A model generated the notes under the pieces. It searched no databases, was not told where the DNA came from, and was given only the letters and a program-made list of their open reading frames with translations. Shown piece by piece: positions 22,489-33,448 of a stretch of DNA of 64,000 nucleotides (positions within the stretch are counted from its first letter, which is position 1; each line of letters opens with the position of its first letter). Position numbers and translations under genes: made by a program. The stretch comes from Linnemannia schmuckeri (lineage: Eukaryota > Mortierellomycota > Mortierellomycetes > Mortierellales > Mortierellaceae). The DNA lies in assembly GCA_029449235.1 (NCBI GenBank), contig JANATG010000012.1, positions 186,001 through 250,000 of the forward strand, written 5' to 3'.

Positions 22489-24560
22489 TTATCTCAATAA
22501 CTGGGAGTAAATTATTTTTTTGGAGGGCTTCTTGACCTTGAAAGCTGTCCTGACGTCTCCAGCGCCGAACGCATTAAAAGCATCTCGAAAGCACTTCTGG
22601 ATCTCTGCGACATTGTTTTCACGACAATTGCCCGCCACGTTCCTGCCAGTAATAAAAGGGTCTAAAACGCACAACGACCAGTCCTTGGGTCTCTGGTCCC
22701 ACTCACTCCGTGGCGGCGGGTCAAAACTACGAGCCTTGATGACACCCAGACATGAATTCACTTCCTGAGTTGCATAATCGAAGGTGTACCCGTAGAACTG
22801 ACAAAAGTCCATCAGTAACTGAGCGGCTTGCTTGGTGTTCGCGTTTCCAAAGGCGCGGTAGTGGGTCCGGTCATGGTCAAAGGAACAGTCGTAACCATCA
22901 ATGTTGCGCGCTTCCATTCGAGACCGATCTTGTTGTTGTAGCCGCGGGAGGATCGGAGGGCTTGTCACGTCCTGGAGAAAAACAATCAGCATCAGGGCAA
23001 GGGCGGACGACAGATATCCGGCGCTTCCTGAGAGAATCTCGGGCCCCCAGGCGATGTGCTTGATGACGAACCAAAGCGTGAGGAGCTTTGCTTATCCTGC
23101 GGTAAGCGCCGATAAACTTCGAGTTGGAAACTCCCATGGGCCGATACATACTCATATCACACTGGACCCCTTGAGCGGTAACCTTGATAATCGGCATCCG
23201 GGCATTGGCAATGGTCATGACAGATTGGCATCCTGCCCGGCGGAGAGCCTTGGCGAGTACTTCAATTGGGTCTCCTTCATGAAATGACTGAGCAAAGTTG
23301 TAGGTGGTAAAGTCGGCGTCGCTTCTCCTGCAGTATGGTCCTGATTCGAATGACCCAAAGAGATGAACCGTGATGGTCGGCGTATTGGTATGTTATCGTC
23401 ATTTTTCCTGAAGCATTTGGCGCAGTGCGTCAACGTTCTTATTGTTGGTACGGGGAGACTTCGCCGGGATTTGGAGTTTTTTAAAATATATTTGACAAAT
23501 TGGACCTCTTGATCCCATTTCTTCTTCTCTTGTTTTTTTCCGTCAGTAGTCATTGCTCCTCCAACCGCATAGCTTCCAATTGCTCCTGCAGAATGGACAA
23601 ATCTTTCTGATGTCATTTTTCCTCCTGTTCCTACAGTAGGGTTTGCAATCGTTTCAACTCTCGATTTTGCAGTTTCTCCTTCTTTTGTGTCTCTTTCAAT
23701 TGTCGTCGTATCTCCATACGCTTTACGTCGCTTTGCCTCCACTCGCTCTGCCTCCACTCGCTCTGCCTCCACTCGCTCTGCCTCCACTCGCTCTGCCTCC
23801 ACTCGCTCCTGCAGAATGCGCATGTTATCCTGCTGTCGTTTCTCCTGCTGTTCCTTCTTGAAGGCCTCCGATCGCGCCCACTCCTGGTTTTGTCGTTCCT
23901 CAGCATCAGTCTGTAGTTTCTGAGCAGCCAATCGTAGTCGTTCAAGTTCTCCAGGCGGGAACCGAGTGTTAGTGGGCCGATTCCTTTTCTTGTCGTTGTG
24001 CCTCTTGGAGAACTTGGTGACGCCCTCCACGCCGTTAGATAGTAAGCATGTCGGCCCTCCGGAGCCCCCATGTTTCCAAAAGGCAACTCTGAGGCACAGA
24101 ACAAGAGTCGCAAAGTCGTCGTGATACTGGCTTGGGACCAGTGCAGCATACCGATCAAAGAACGTCTGCGTGTCGGGAGAGGACAAGCTTGGGAGGGTTA
24201 CAAATTCCTTGATGGAGACTCCTTGCTTGTTGATGCCGACGATGCGATATGGGATGTGTCGAGTGTTCACGGACGGTTGGTGAGGGAAGATGGAATAGGT
24301 GTAGCGTCTGGTAGTGTTGATATATTGTTTGATGTTTGAGCCGATCAAATCATTTTTGCTTATAGACCTGTCAAAGAGGCGGTTGAACAGGTAAGGTCGG
24401 CGTTTATGAATCTGCCATGCGATCAACAAAGCGTTGGAGATGTGAGTGATGTTGCATTCGTTGTTGTCGCTGAGGTGTTTTCCTGACAGCTCGAATAAAA
24501 ACAGTCGAAGAGGATTCCTGTCCATTCCGCCAAGGACAATGTGGTTGGTATGTTGACCAT
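22489..24560 (-). pseudogene. Cid1/TUTase-type nucleotidyltransferase, array member 2 (frameshifted)
   Basis: Read on the minus strand, this copy aligns with member 3 along its length but needs several frame changes. Near the start, a T run in the codons for DCF is one base shorter than in member 3. After the VEAER repeats the long coiled coil is mostly missing. The catalytic core is split over different frames at about 23200-23420 (SDADFTTYNF in one, CDMSMYRPMGV in another). A further break near 23090 precedes the C-terminal frame (22992-22489), which also ends in an altered tail. Two blocks are almost identical to member 3 although the rest is not. It is very unlikely to give an active enzyme. 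Confidence 0.85.
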
Positions 24561-24659
24561 GCCGGGGTGGAGCGACGTTAGCGCGAGAAGGGTGGTGTGA
24601 TGTGGAAGATAAACAACGTGGCAATGGATATTATTTGTGATATTAGGAAGAGCGAAAAT

Positions 24660-24870
24660 TCAAAAATAATCATCCAATAGAGTTGCGCTGTTTTGACCGG
24701 AACAAGCCTCAGTTTCGTTTGAACGCCCTCAGGCAATCTCTTCGACGCTGAGCGCATCAACACAGTATGACAAAAAAAACACTTCCAGGTATCTGCGACA
24801 ATATTTTTACGACGATTGCCAGCGATATTTCCTGCCAATATTGAAAGGGATTAAATAAATATGTAACAAC
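24660..24870 (-). pseudogene. relic of a nucleotidyltransferase C terminus
   Basis: The minus strand encodes NIAGNRRKNIVADTWKCF, clearly related to the NVAGNC...VAEIQKCF end of the array proteins, followed by ALSVEEIA..AFKRN-like remnants in other frames. It sits just upstream of the pseudogene's start. The same arrangement recurs at 31690-31870, so both are part of a duplicated block. Confidence 0.7.
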
Positions 24871-25570
24871 CAGTCCTTACGCGAGTCTTCGCCATTCTCA
24901 GTAATCGTGATGTTCTGGGGTCTTCAATGAAATTTTGAAATTACACGAAAGAACAAAAAGATGGAGAGACGGAAATAAATGAGCACGTATTTTTGTCTTG
25001 CTTTTGAAGTTGAGTGTGTTTATGATGCCCGTACTTGGGATAAACGGTCCAAGGAAAGGTAAATTGCTTAAGGCGCATATATGAATAGCGGGGGCGCTGG
25101 TGTTAAGATGAAGACAATACGAGGAGTGCGTGGAGTGAAGATGATATGAAGTATGCAAAAGGGGGAAAAATGGAAGAAAGGAAAAAAGAGACATGAATGA
25201 CTAGGAAGAGAAGCGTGAAAGAAAGGGTAAGGGCCACAGCGAGCGAGAGTACACTACTTCTGTTTATTAGTGTTTATGTTTTGAGTTGATGGGTAATGTA
25301 GAGTACAGAAAGAAATGCGTGTGGTATAGAGATGTTTCGGTCTTTCTATTTACAAAAGATGAAGTGGAAGTCGTTGAGATCAGTCTCATTTCCTCCACGA
25401 TCAATTACTAAAGTCCGAACAAAGAGATCGCAGCAACACTGCCTGCCTGGACAAAATAAATTAAGGTATTTCAACAATAGGATAAGAACAAAGGAGGATA
25501 GAGGAAGGATAACATGCTCAAAAGGTGTCAAATGGTCATGTTCAGCCGCAAAATCATCCTCAGTCCTCCT

Positions 25571-25933
25571 TTACACTTCGACTTCATCAGCAGCATCAGC
25601 TTCAACAGCAGTGTCCGTCTCGCCAACAACTCCCACTGCAGCAATAACAACAACACCGGCAGGGCCGATGGGAGGAGAACGGGGTGGAAGAAGGACTTGG
25701 GTTTGCTGGGATGCGGATCCAGAGGTAAGCAAGGGCCCGACAGTTGCAGTAGCGAGATCAACATGCTGGAGATCAAACTGGGCAGTGTTAGTATTGTCGT
25801 CGAGCTGGTGGGGAGAAGCAGGAGGAGCCTCAACTGGATCGTCATGCATAACAACATCGGTAGACAGATCTTCGCTTGAAGAGTGCGACTGGGAGACGAT
25901 GGAGTGGTGTCTTTTGGAGGTTCTGGTGTTCAT
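25571..25933 (-). CDS. small companion protein A (120 residues, unknown)
   Basis: A 120-residue frame with N-terminal HHSIVSQSHSSSEDL and later PVEAPPASP, ATVGPLLT and LLPPRSPPIG. A diverged paralogue with the same motifs in the same order lies at 32425-32727, likewise upstream of a nucleotidyltransferase C-terminal relic. The C-terminal third is Ala/Val-rich. No known domain is visible. Retention of the frame in both copies hints at a real gene, but expression is unproven. Confidence 0.5.
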   Translation of the reverse strand: MNTRTSKRHHSIVSQSHSSSEDLSTDVVMHDDPVEAPPASPHQLDDNTNTAQFDLQHVDLATATVGPLLTSGSASQQTQVLLPPRSPPIGPAGVVVIAAVGVVGETDTAVEADAADEVEV

Positions 25934-26189
25934 GGTAGCTTCTGGTGATGAGAGATGTTGCTGTTTGATGGAGACGGAGTCGGGTTATGCTGTTTAGGGT
26001 ATGTTTGCTGACTGTATTTTTTGTTTGAGTGGTGTCTGGAGAAAGGAAAACGATGATGGGAGAGTACGAGAGAGAATGAGAATGATGTTAGAGAAAAGAG
26101 CGCAAAATGGAACAAAGCATGAGTTCGTTGAGCATTTGAAGCTTTTTATAGTTGTGATGAGATGGGTCGTGCGTTCATTTTAAATTCTA

Positions 26190-28858
26190 TTATTTTTGTC
26201 AATAATAGAAGCGTACTATGGCCTCCTTCTTTCAACGACACCACCAACATCATCACCAACATTATGATCTACCAAGACAACTGCCTCAGTATTTCACATT
26301 ATCCACAATCCCTGGTTCATCTCTTTTGAATGATATGCAATTGCAACAACTTATTAATCAAAAGAATGTGGACTCTGGCGATCGTAGGTTCCAGCGCTCT
26401 GGTATTTCACTATTTCAATCTTTTTTTTTTTTTTTTTTTTTTTTTTTTGTTGAATTCGAGAACATCGTTCTTGTGCAACAAAACGTAGTTGCTTACTTCT
26501 TTGCCGCCGTGTTGATCAAGCACATTTTGCATAAATTCCTTGTTGTATGGGACGTTGGGACCTTGTGCGAATTCAATTTTTAGAAAAACAGACGACAGAC
26601 GACGGAACGGACGATGGAACGGACAACGGATGGGCCGTAGAGCGACCTGGTCCTCTTTATTTCGCCATGAAGATCCTTCTTGCACTTAATTAAAATACAT
26701 TCTATAAATGACTTTTGACGAGCTGTAAAGGATGGGAGGAGGAGCAAGAAAACAAACCCCTATGAGCATCATTCATGCATGCCTATAAACCCATGTCGCG
26801 ACCTTCGCCTCGAATGCTACCCCGCTCTGTTGCCCTCACCTAGCAGTTGGCTGTCAGGGGTTGTTGCGATTCTAATCATGATGTGCGCCTCCAAGAGTAG
26901 CTTGAATCTCCTGTGCAGCATCTATTCCAGTCCTTCATTAGCTACCTTTATCATCGTTGTCCAGTCTTGCTCCGGGCAAACCCCAATTCATGCGTGGGCT
27001 CAACATTTTGATCAAAGATGTCTACAGTGATTCAAGGGTGCGCCGAGTGACCCTCGACCATAACATTTACATTCGCTTCATGGTTATATAGACAGAGGTC
27101 TTCTGTTCACTTGGCTCTTATGTTCGTAGACTTGCAATTGGGGGGGGGGGGAGGGAGGTTCCTTTTTTTTTTGTAATTCAGGCTTCACATCGAAGCTTTT
27201 TGTGGCTAATAGTTGTTGTGCTTGGCCATGAAACAATTCCAAGCGTGACATGGTAAATGGCTTACCCATATGACATTCAATAACGGTTTATATAAAGAAA
27301 TACCTTCAAGTTCTTCGCGCTCGACCTGGACAGTTCTTATTTTTGTTTCGGCTTTCTTCGCCATATGAACATATATGAGACGATGAGGCTGTGTTCTTAA
27401 CTGGATGATCTATTTCTAAAAAAATCCCGTTCCCGTTTCCAGGGGTTGCACGGTAGAAGGAATGGTTTGATGTTTTCTTTTTTCGATTGATCGTTCGATG
27501 GGTCCGTTGACTCCGTTCTCGATGGGCCGGACCACGTATGGCGCGCTCTTCTTACTCTCCAATTCATGTGCATATTTTTACCAAGAAAGTGCCATAACAA
27601 AGGTGACCAAGAATACAATCGATTGTAATAACTGCGACGAGCCCCTATTTTGGAGAACCTGAAACAATTCTTGTTATTCAAAAGAATGCGGTTGAGGAAC
27701 ACGTATTCACTTTTCAGAACTGGGGGTGTGTGAGCTGTAGCCCTTTGTTTTTCCCAGTCGATGTACACGGCTGTTTTCACGGCAGGTAGTCGACCAAGCA
27801 TGGGCACCCTGAAATGACTGTTCCCTTATATTTCGAGCCATGCAAGAGCCTTGTGCAGGACACCTTTTTACTTCAAGATGGGCTCTCATATCGAGTCGAC
27901 CATGAAAAGTGCAGGCCATGGTTCGCTCGGTGCTTTCAGCTTGGTCGATTACGAAATGGTTGGCTGCCATTCCTATTCATAATAGACTGCTGTTCATACA
28001 CCTTTGCCTTTCTTTATCGCGACGGGAAGCAAGAATATTTCATCTTCTAAGTGGTGTCAAGTAAAGAGAGAATAGTACAACACAAGTTTAGAGATTTAAA
28101 GAGAGGTTTGAGGCCAAAGCAACAAAAGCTTTAAATCCTCATGCTTAATCACCCCTAACCCATAGGAGTAGACTGCTAGAAAGGACGAGCGACTCTTCAT
28201 CGCAACCGAGGTACGAGATGACAAAACAACAAGCATAATCATCGACACAGAAAGGCTCATCACTCACTCTTTTTAGTTTTTCTATGAGAGCAATAAGGCC
28301 CCATATTTTTTTTTCCGGGAAGGTGTGCGCATGAGAGCAAATGTAGTAAACGAAAATTAGGCCATGCGTACATGCATGCATAGCAGAACTGCCGTGAGCA
28401 AAAATAGCAAAAACTCAGGGCTAGGGCTACCTGAACAAGCTCGTATATTTTTTTTTTGTTTTACCCCTCCCTCCTTTTATTGCCCTGGATATCGTTGGGT
28501 CAAAAGCGACAGTGAGATCATGGGACATCTTTGAGGCGCGCTGCAATGACCTAGTTCAAAGCCTATCTCTTCAGTTCAACATTTACACCTCACATCTAGG
28601 ACTCATATTGACTAACTGAGAGAACTACCAGTACAGTTTGTGACATAACTGAGTTTTAATATTCTACAAGTATTGACCTTTGTTGCTTGTGCCGATGAGG
28701 AGTAGCTGAAGTGGTGGCAATGTCGGAAGTAAAGCTCAATAGGATGATTTTGGTACGTGACTTCAGGAAGTATGAAAATTCAAGAATAAAATCAGAACAC
28801 GAAGTCAAAGGGAGAGAGGAAAGTTGTATTATGATTGGAATGAGCTGAGAGATACCGT
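26190..28858. other. spacer between the two duplicated blocks, degenerate DNA
   Basis: No intact gene is recognised. A T30 tract at about 26418-26447 forms, on the minus strand, the poly(A)-like end of a fragment (26448-26690) that encodes IEFAQGPNVPYNKEF, so it may be a retrocopy. A His/Gln-rich plus-strand start (26218) runs into that tract and is probably not a gene. A G13 run lies near 27138-27150. Minus-strand frames at 27397-27970 look like one decayed protein split by a frameshift, of unknown family. Confidence 0.4.
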
Positions 28859-31537
28859 TCACTTTCGCTTGAATGCTTTGTCGATATTTCCGACACTGAG
28901 CGCATCAAGAGCATCTCGAAAGCACTTCTGGATCTCTGCGACATTGTTTTCACGACAATTGCCCGCCACGTTCCTGCCAGTAATAAAAGGGTCCAAAACG
29001 CACAACGACCAGTCCTTGGGTCTCTGGTCCCACTCACTCCGTGGCGGCGGGTCAAAACTACGAGCCTTGATGACACCCAGACATGAATTCACTTCCTGAG
29101 TTGCATAATCGAAGGTGTACCCGTAGAACTGACAAAAGTCCATCAGTAACTGAGCGGCTTGCTTGGTGTTCGCGTTTCCAAAGGCGCGGTAGTGGGTCCG
29201 GTCATGGTCAAAGGAACAGTCGTAACCATCAATGTTGCGCGCTTCCATTCGAGACCGATCTTGTTGTTGTAGCCGCGGGAGGATCGGAGGGCTTGTCACG
29301 TCCTGGAGAAAAACAATCAGCATCATGGTGAGAGCATAGGACGACAAGTAGCCAGCGCTTCCCGAAAGGATGTTGTGCTTCCAGGCGATGTGTCTGACGG
29401 CGAACCAAAGCGTGAGGAACCTGTTGTCGATCCTGCGGTAAGTGCCGATCAACTTCGAGTTGATAATTCCCATGGGTTGGTCTATGCTTATATCACATTG
29501 GATGCCCCAAGCAACAAACTTGACAATCGGCACCCGGGCACTGGCGATGGTCATGACAGATTGGCATCCTGCCCAGCGGAGTGCCTTTGCCAATTCTTCA
29601 ATCGGGGTTCCTCCAAGGTATGGCTGGGCAAAGTTGAAGACAGTAAAGTCGGCGTCACTGTTATTGGTGCTGAGTCCTGACTCGAATGACCCAATTAAAT
29701 GAACTGTAATGATGGGCGCGTCGGTATATCGTTGTAGATTCTCCTGTATTATTTGTCGTAATGTGCCAACGTCCCTGTTGTTGATGCGAGTAGACATCAG
29801 TGTGACCTGGAGTTTCCCCAGGTACTTTGTGATGATGTTGTCCCTTTGATTCCATTTCTTCTTCGCTAGTTTCTCCGTCAGTGGTCCTTGCTCTTTCAGC
29901 CGCGTCTCCTCCAACTGCTGCTGCAAAACGGACAACTTTTCCTGTTGTCGTATCTCCTTTTTTAAGGCTTCCAGTCGCTGCGACTCTTGCCTTTGTCGTT
30001 CCTCCGTCTCCAGTTTCTCCTTCAGTTGCCGTTGCTCCTCCAACCGCGCTGCCTCTACTCGCTCTGCCTCAAGTCGCGCTGCTTCTACTCGCTCTGCCTC
30101 GAGTCGCGCTGCTTCTACTCGCTCTGCCTCGAGTCGCGCTGCTTCTACTCGCTCTGCCTCGAGTCGCGCTGCTTCTACTCGCTCTGCCTCGAGTCGCGCT
30201 GCTTCTACTCGCTCTGCCTCGAGTCGCGCTGCTTCTACTCGCTCTGCCTCGAGTCGCGCTGCTTCTACTCGCTCTGCCTCGAGTCGCGCTGCTTCTACTC
30301 GCTCTGCCTCCAATCGCTCTGCCTCCAATCGCTCTGCCTCCAATCGCTCTGCCTCCAATCGCTCTGCCTCCAATCGCTCTGCCTCCAATCGCTCTGCCTC
30401 CAATCGCTCTGCCTCCAATCGCTCTGCCTCCAATCGCTCTGCCTCGAGTTGCGCTGCTTTTACTCGCGCTACTTCTACTCGTGCTGCTTCTACTCGTGCT
30501 GCTTCTACTCGCTCTGCCTCCAATCGCACCGCCTCCCGCGCTACCCCCACTCGCTCCTGGAGAATACGTAGGTTATTCTGTTGTCGTTTCCACTCCTGCT
30601 CCTTCTTTAGTGATTGCAGTCGCGCCAGCTCCCGCTTTTGTAGTTTCTCCTTCTCCTGTCTCTCCTTTAATTGCCGTTGCTTCTCCAGCTGCACTGCCTC
30701 GAACCTCACTGTCTCCAACCGCTCTGCCTCCAATCTTGCTGCCTCGAGTCGCTTTGCCTCCAGTCGCTCTGCCTCCACTCGCTCCTGCAGAATGCGCATG
30801 TTATCCTGCTGTCGTTTCTCCTGCTGTTCCTTCTTGAAGGCCTCCGATCGCGCCCACTCCTGGTTTTGTCGTTCCTCAGCATCAGTCTGTAGTTTCTGAG
30901 CAGCCAATCGTAGTCGTTCAAGTTCTCCAGGCGGGAACCGAGTGTTAGTGGGCCGATTCCTTTTCTTGTCGTTGTGCCTCTTGGAGAACTTGGTGACGCC
31001 CTCCACGCCGTTAGATAGTAAGCATGTCGGCCCTCCGGAGCCCCCATGTTTCCAAAAGGCAACTCTGAGGCACAGAACAAGAGTCGCAAAGTCGTCGTGA
31101 TACTGGCTTGGGACCAGTGCAGCATACCGATCAAAGAACGTCTGCGTGTCGGGAGAGGACAAGCTTGGGAGGGTTACAAATTCCTTGATGGAGACTCCTT
31201 GCTTGTTGATGCCGACGATGCGATATGGGACGTTTCGCGTGCTGACGGACAATTGGCGAGGGAAGATGGAATAGGTGTAGCGTCTGGTAGTGTTGATATA
31301 TTGCTTGATTTCTGAGGTAATCAGGGCCTTCTTACGGAGAGAGTAGTCGAAAGGGCAGTTGAACAGATAGTGTTTGTGTTTGTGGATGTGCCATGCGATC
31401 AACAAAGCGTTGGAGATGTGAGTGATGTTGCATTCGTTGTTGTCGTTGGGGTATTTTCCTGACAGCTCGAATAAAAAACAGTCGAAGAGGATTCCTGTCC
31501 ATTCAGCGTAGGAGAGAGTGGTCGGTGTCGTGACCAT
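28859..31537 (-). CDS. Cid1/TUTase-type nucleotidyltransferase, array member 3, giant coiled coil
   Basis: An 892-residue single-exon protein. The start MVTTPTTLSYAEW (31537) was chosen because it aligns with the starts of other members; an upstream Met adds a hydrophobic leader of 22 residues that looks like leader DNA. The N-terminal domain (about 1-200; FDCFLFELSG, HDDFATLVLCLR, GSGGPTCLLSNGVEGVTKFS) is followed by a coiled coil of nearly 400 residues. This is built largely from LEAER and LEAERVEAAR repeats encoded by a minisatellite. The core has GSFESG near residue 620, SDADF and the third Asp in CDISIDQPMG, so the catalytic triad is intact. GYLSSYALTMMLIVFLQ and the DPFITGRNVAGN tail follow. 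Likely RNA 3'-end nucleotidyl transfer; the long stalk suggests self-association or a spacer. Confidence 0.9.
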   Translation of the reverse strand: MVTTPTTLSYAEWTGILFDCFLFELSGKYPNDNNECNITHISNALLIAWHIHKHKHYLFNCPFDYSLRKKALITSEIKQYINTTRRYTYSIFPRQLSVSTRNVPYRIVGINKQGVSIKEFVTLPSLSSPDTQTFFDRYAALVPSQYHDDFATLVLCLRVAFWKHGGSGGPTCLLSNGVEGVTKFSKRHNDKKRNRPTNTRFPPGELERLRLAAQKLQTDAEERQNQEWARSEAFKKEQQEKRQQDNMRILQERVEAERLEAKRLEAARLEAERLETVRFEAVQLEKQRQLKERQEKEKLQKRELARLQSLKKEQEWKRQQNNLRILQERVGVAREAVRLEAERVEAARVEAARVEVARVKAAQLEAERLEAERLEAERLEAERLEAERLEAERLEAERLEAERLEAERLEAERVEAARLEAERVEAARLEAERVEAARLEAERVEAARLEAERVEAARLEAERVEAARLEAERVEAARLEAERVEAARLEAERVEAARLEEQRQLKEKLETEERQRQESQRLEALKKEIRQQEKLSVLQQQLEETRLKEQGPLTEKLAKKKWNQRDNIITKYLGKLQVTLMSTRINNRDVGTLRQIIQENLQRYTDAPIITVHLIGSFESGLSTNNSDADFTVFNFAQPYLGGTPIEELAKALRWAGCQSVMTIASARVPIVKFVAWGIQCDISIDQPMGIINSKLIGTYRRIDNRFLTLWFAVRHIAWKHNILSGSAGYLSSYALTMMLIVFLQDVTSPPILPRLQQQDRSRMEARNIDGYDCSFDHDRTHYRAFGNANTKQAAQLLMDFCQFYGYTFDYATQEVNSCLGVIKARSFDPPPRSEWDQRPKDWSLCVLDPFITGRNVAGNCRENNVAEIQKCFRDALDALSVGNIDKAFKRK
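30046..30520 (-). repeat. coding minisatellite, 30-bp and 15-bp units
   Basis: Positions 30301-30435 hold nine identical 15-bp copies (GCTCTGCCTCCAATC on the plus strand), encoding LEAER. Positions 30061-30300 hold eight 30-bp copies, the last seven identical, encoding LEAERVEAAR. Diverged units flank both sides. All unit lengths are multiples of three, so changes in copy number keep the frame. Confidence 0.95.
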
Positions 31538-31689
31538 GTCAAGTTGAATCGAGGTGAGGAAGAGAAAGAGAGAGAGGGTGTTATGAGGTGAAAAACAAAG
31601 CAATGTGGCAATGGTTTATATTTGTGATATCAGGGGGTGTGAAAATCCATGGACCATCACATGGAGGGACAAAAAGAGTTGTATTTTGA

Positions 31690-31870
31690 TCAGGAACAAG
31701 CCTCAGTTTTGTTTGAAGGCCGTGTCAGTGTCACCAACGCCGAACGCGTCAAACGCGGTTGCCAAAAGCGTCTGCTGAACCATTGCAGCCTTGCTGCGAC
31801 TATTACCAGTCACAATCCACCCGACAACAAAGGACTCGAAAGTTTTGTAGTCCTGTCCTTGGGTGAGTCT
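31690..31870 (-). pseudogene. relic of a nucleotidyltransferase C terminus
   Basis: The minus strand reads VVGWIVTGNSRSKAAMVQQ then LLATAFDAFGVGDTDTAFKQ and a stop. This matches the end of the array proteins (FITGRNVAGNC..., CFRDAFNAFGAGD..TAFK). The preceding PKD motif lies in another frame. It is the counterpart of the relic at 24660-24870. Confidence 0.75.
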
Positions 31871-32424
31871 CTCTCCTTTTCAGTTACAGTTGTGTTCTCT
31901 GATCTCCCATGAAGTCTTGGTATTACAAGAGAGGCGAACAAAAAGACGAAGAGACAGAAAAATAGCGGGTACGACATTTTTGTCTTGCTTTAGAGTTGAG
32001 TATGTTTATGCGGCCCGCGGCTCTGCTTGGCTGGGATGCATAGACGGAAGAAAGGTGTATAGAATAGGGTGTATGATATGAGAAGTGGGGGCGCTGGATG
32101 AAAACACTTTGAGGATCGAATGGAAAAAAAAAAGAAGTGAGAGACAAAGTTGAGAAACAAAGAGAAGAGAGACGATAACAACGGACGAGCATTTGCTACT
32201 GCTGTTTATTAGTGCTTTTTTTTTCTCTGATTGTCGTTATTGTGGAGGGATTCCTGTATGAAGAGCGTATGAGAAGGCATCTTCTGTTTTGCAGATCGTT
32301 GACGCCAGCCTCGTTCCCTTCAATTTCGAGATCACGGCACTGCGGCTTGGGCAATTAAATTAGGGTGCGTCAACAGTCACACAAGGACAGCCCCTTCAGG
32401 TACAAAGACATCCTCGGTCCTTCT

Positions 32425-32727
32425 TTACATGTCTTCACCAATATCAACCTCATAAACAACAATGACGACAGCAACGACAGCGAGGTCAATGAGAGGAGAG
32501 CGGAGCCGAAGAAGGATTTGGACTGCCTGGAATGTGGGTCTAAGGGTAGGCAATGGCTCGACCGTTGCAGAAGTGGGCTCGACAGTTTCAGGATCATCGT
32601 GAAGCGGTTGAGGAGAATCAGGGATGAATTCGACTGGCTCGCTGAACATAGTGAACTCGTCAGACATCAGATCCTCGCTTGAAGAAAGCGACTGGAAGGC
32701 GATGGAGTTGTATCTTCTAGCGGCCAT
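32425..32727 (-). CDS. small companion protein B (100 residues, unknown)
   Basis: A 100-residue frame paralogous to the one at 25571-25933. Shared landmarks in order are NSIAFQSLSSSEDL, PVEFIPDSPQPL, ATVEPLPT, LLRLRSPLID and a Val-rich C-terminal part. Pro, Ser and acidic residues dominate and no domain is recognised. It lies between the relic at 31690 and member 4. Paired retention with a nucleotidyltransferase gene in two blocks is the main support. Confidence 0.5.
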   Translation of the reverse strand: MAARRYNSIAFQSLSSSEDLMSDEFTMFSEPVEFIPDSPQPLHDDPETVEPTSATVEPLPTLRPTFQAVQILLRLRSPLIDLAVVAVVIVVYEVDIGEDM

Positions 32728-32844
32728 GATTACTTCTGATGAGTGTTTTGTTACTTAGTGGAGGCGGAATAAAGGTTTGGTGTTTTGGGTATGTTGGCTG
32801 ATTGGGCGTTGCTTGGATGGTGTTTGGGAGAAAAGAGAAGATTA

Positions 32845-32905
32845 TGAGAAGTAAAGGGGAGTATGAAAAGTAAAGGGGAGTATGAGGAGTAAAGGGGAGA
32901 ATGGC
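32845..32905. repeat. 18-bp tandem repeat, three copies
   Basis: The unit AGTAAAGGGGAGTATGA recurs three times with small changes upstream of companion gene B. Confidence 0.75.
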
Positions 32906-33339
32906 GGAGGTAATGGTGCTTCATGGAGGATAGAGTGCAAAAGGGACAGAAATAGCCAAGAACTTCGAACGTTTATACGGATCATTTTCTGCAGAGTGTG
33001 ACCACAATTCTTGATGAGATAAACTCGCATTCATTTGCTTTACCAGTAACGACAATGCTCTGTCGAGACAGTCGCTTTAGTTTTGCCAATCATCCACACG
33101 CCTTTGGTTACTAACCTTGCATGATGCACAATCGAAAGATTTTTAATTGCACATCTGAACTTGTCAAAAAAAAACCAAGGTTGACTGGTTGTGATCTGTG
33201 TGGCTAGCGCCTTGCCATTTTACTCTTCTCGCGGAAATCGAGAAATTCAGCATTTTTTGTCCAGCGACGCATGTTTGTTTTAATTGCTCATTTCCTTCGT
33301 ATGTATTATCATAAAATTTTTATGTTTAATTTTCAGGGA

Positions 33340-33395
33340 CAATCAGTCCTGAAACAATCAGTCCTGAAACAATCAGTCCAGCAACAAATCAGCAA
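33340..33395. repeat. 17-bp tandem repeat, three copies
   Basis: ACAATCAGTCCTGAA recurs three times, the last copy diverged, in the 3' region of array member 4. Confidence 0.75.
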
Positions 33396-33448
33396 CAGGA
33401 AGCAAATGGGATAAAAAACAATAGTTATAGGATTTTAGTGGAAAGCAG

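Noticed and set aside
26218..26447. His/Gln-rich plus-strand gene start
   Set aside because: The frame runs straight into a T30 tract and shows no downstream coding signal or splice partner.
30046..30520. CRISPR-like array
   Set aside because: The repeats are contiguous without unique spacers and encode a coiled coil in a eukaryotic gene.
29881..30837. Plus-strand 318-codon Leu/Ala/Pro repeat frame
   Set aside because: It is the antisense shadow of the member 3 minisatellite, whose unit length is a multiple of three and so keeps all frames open.
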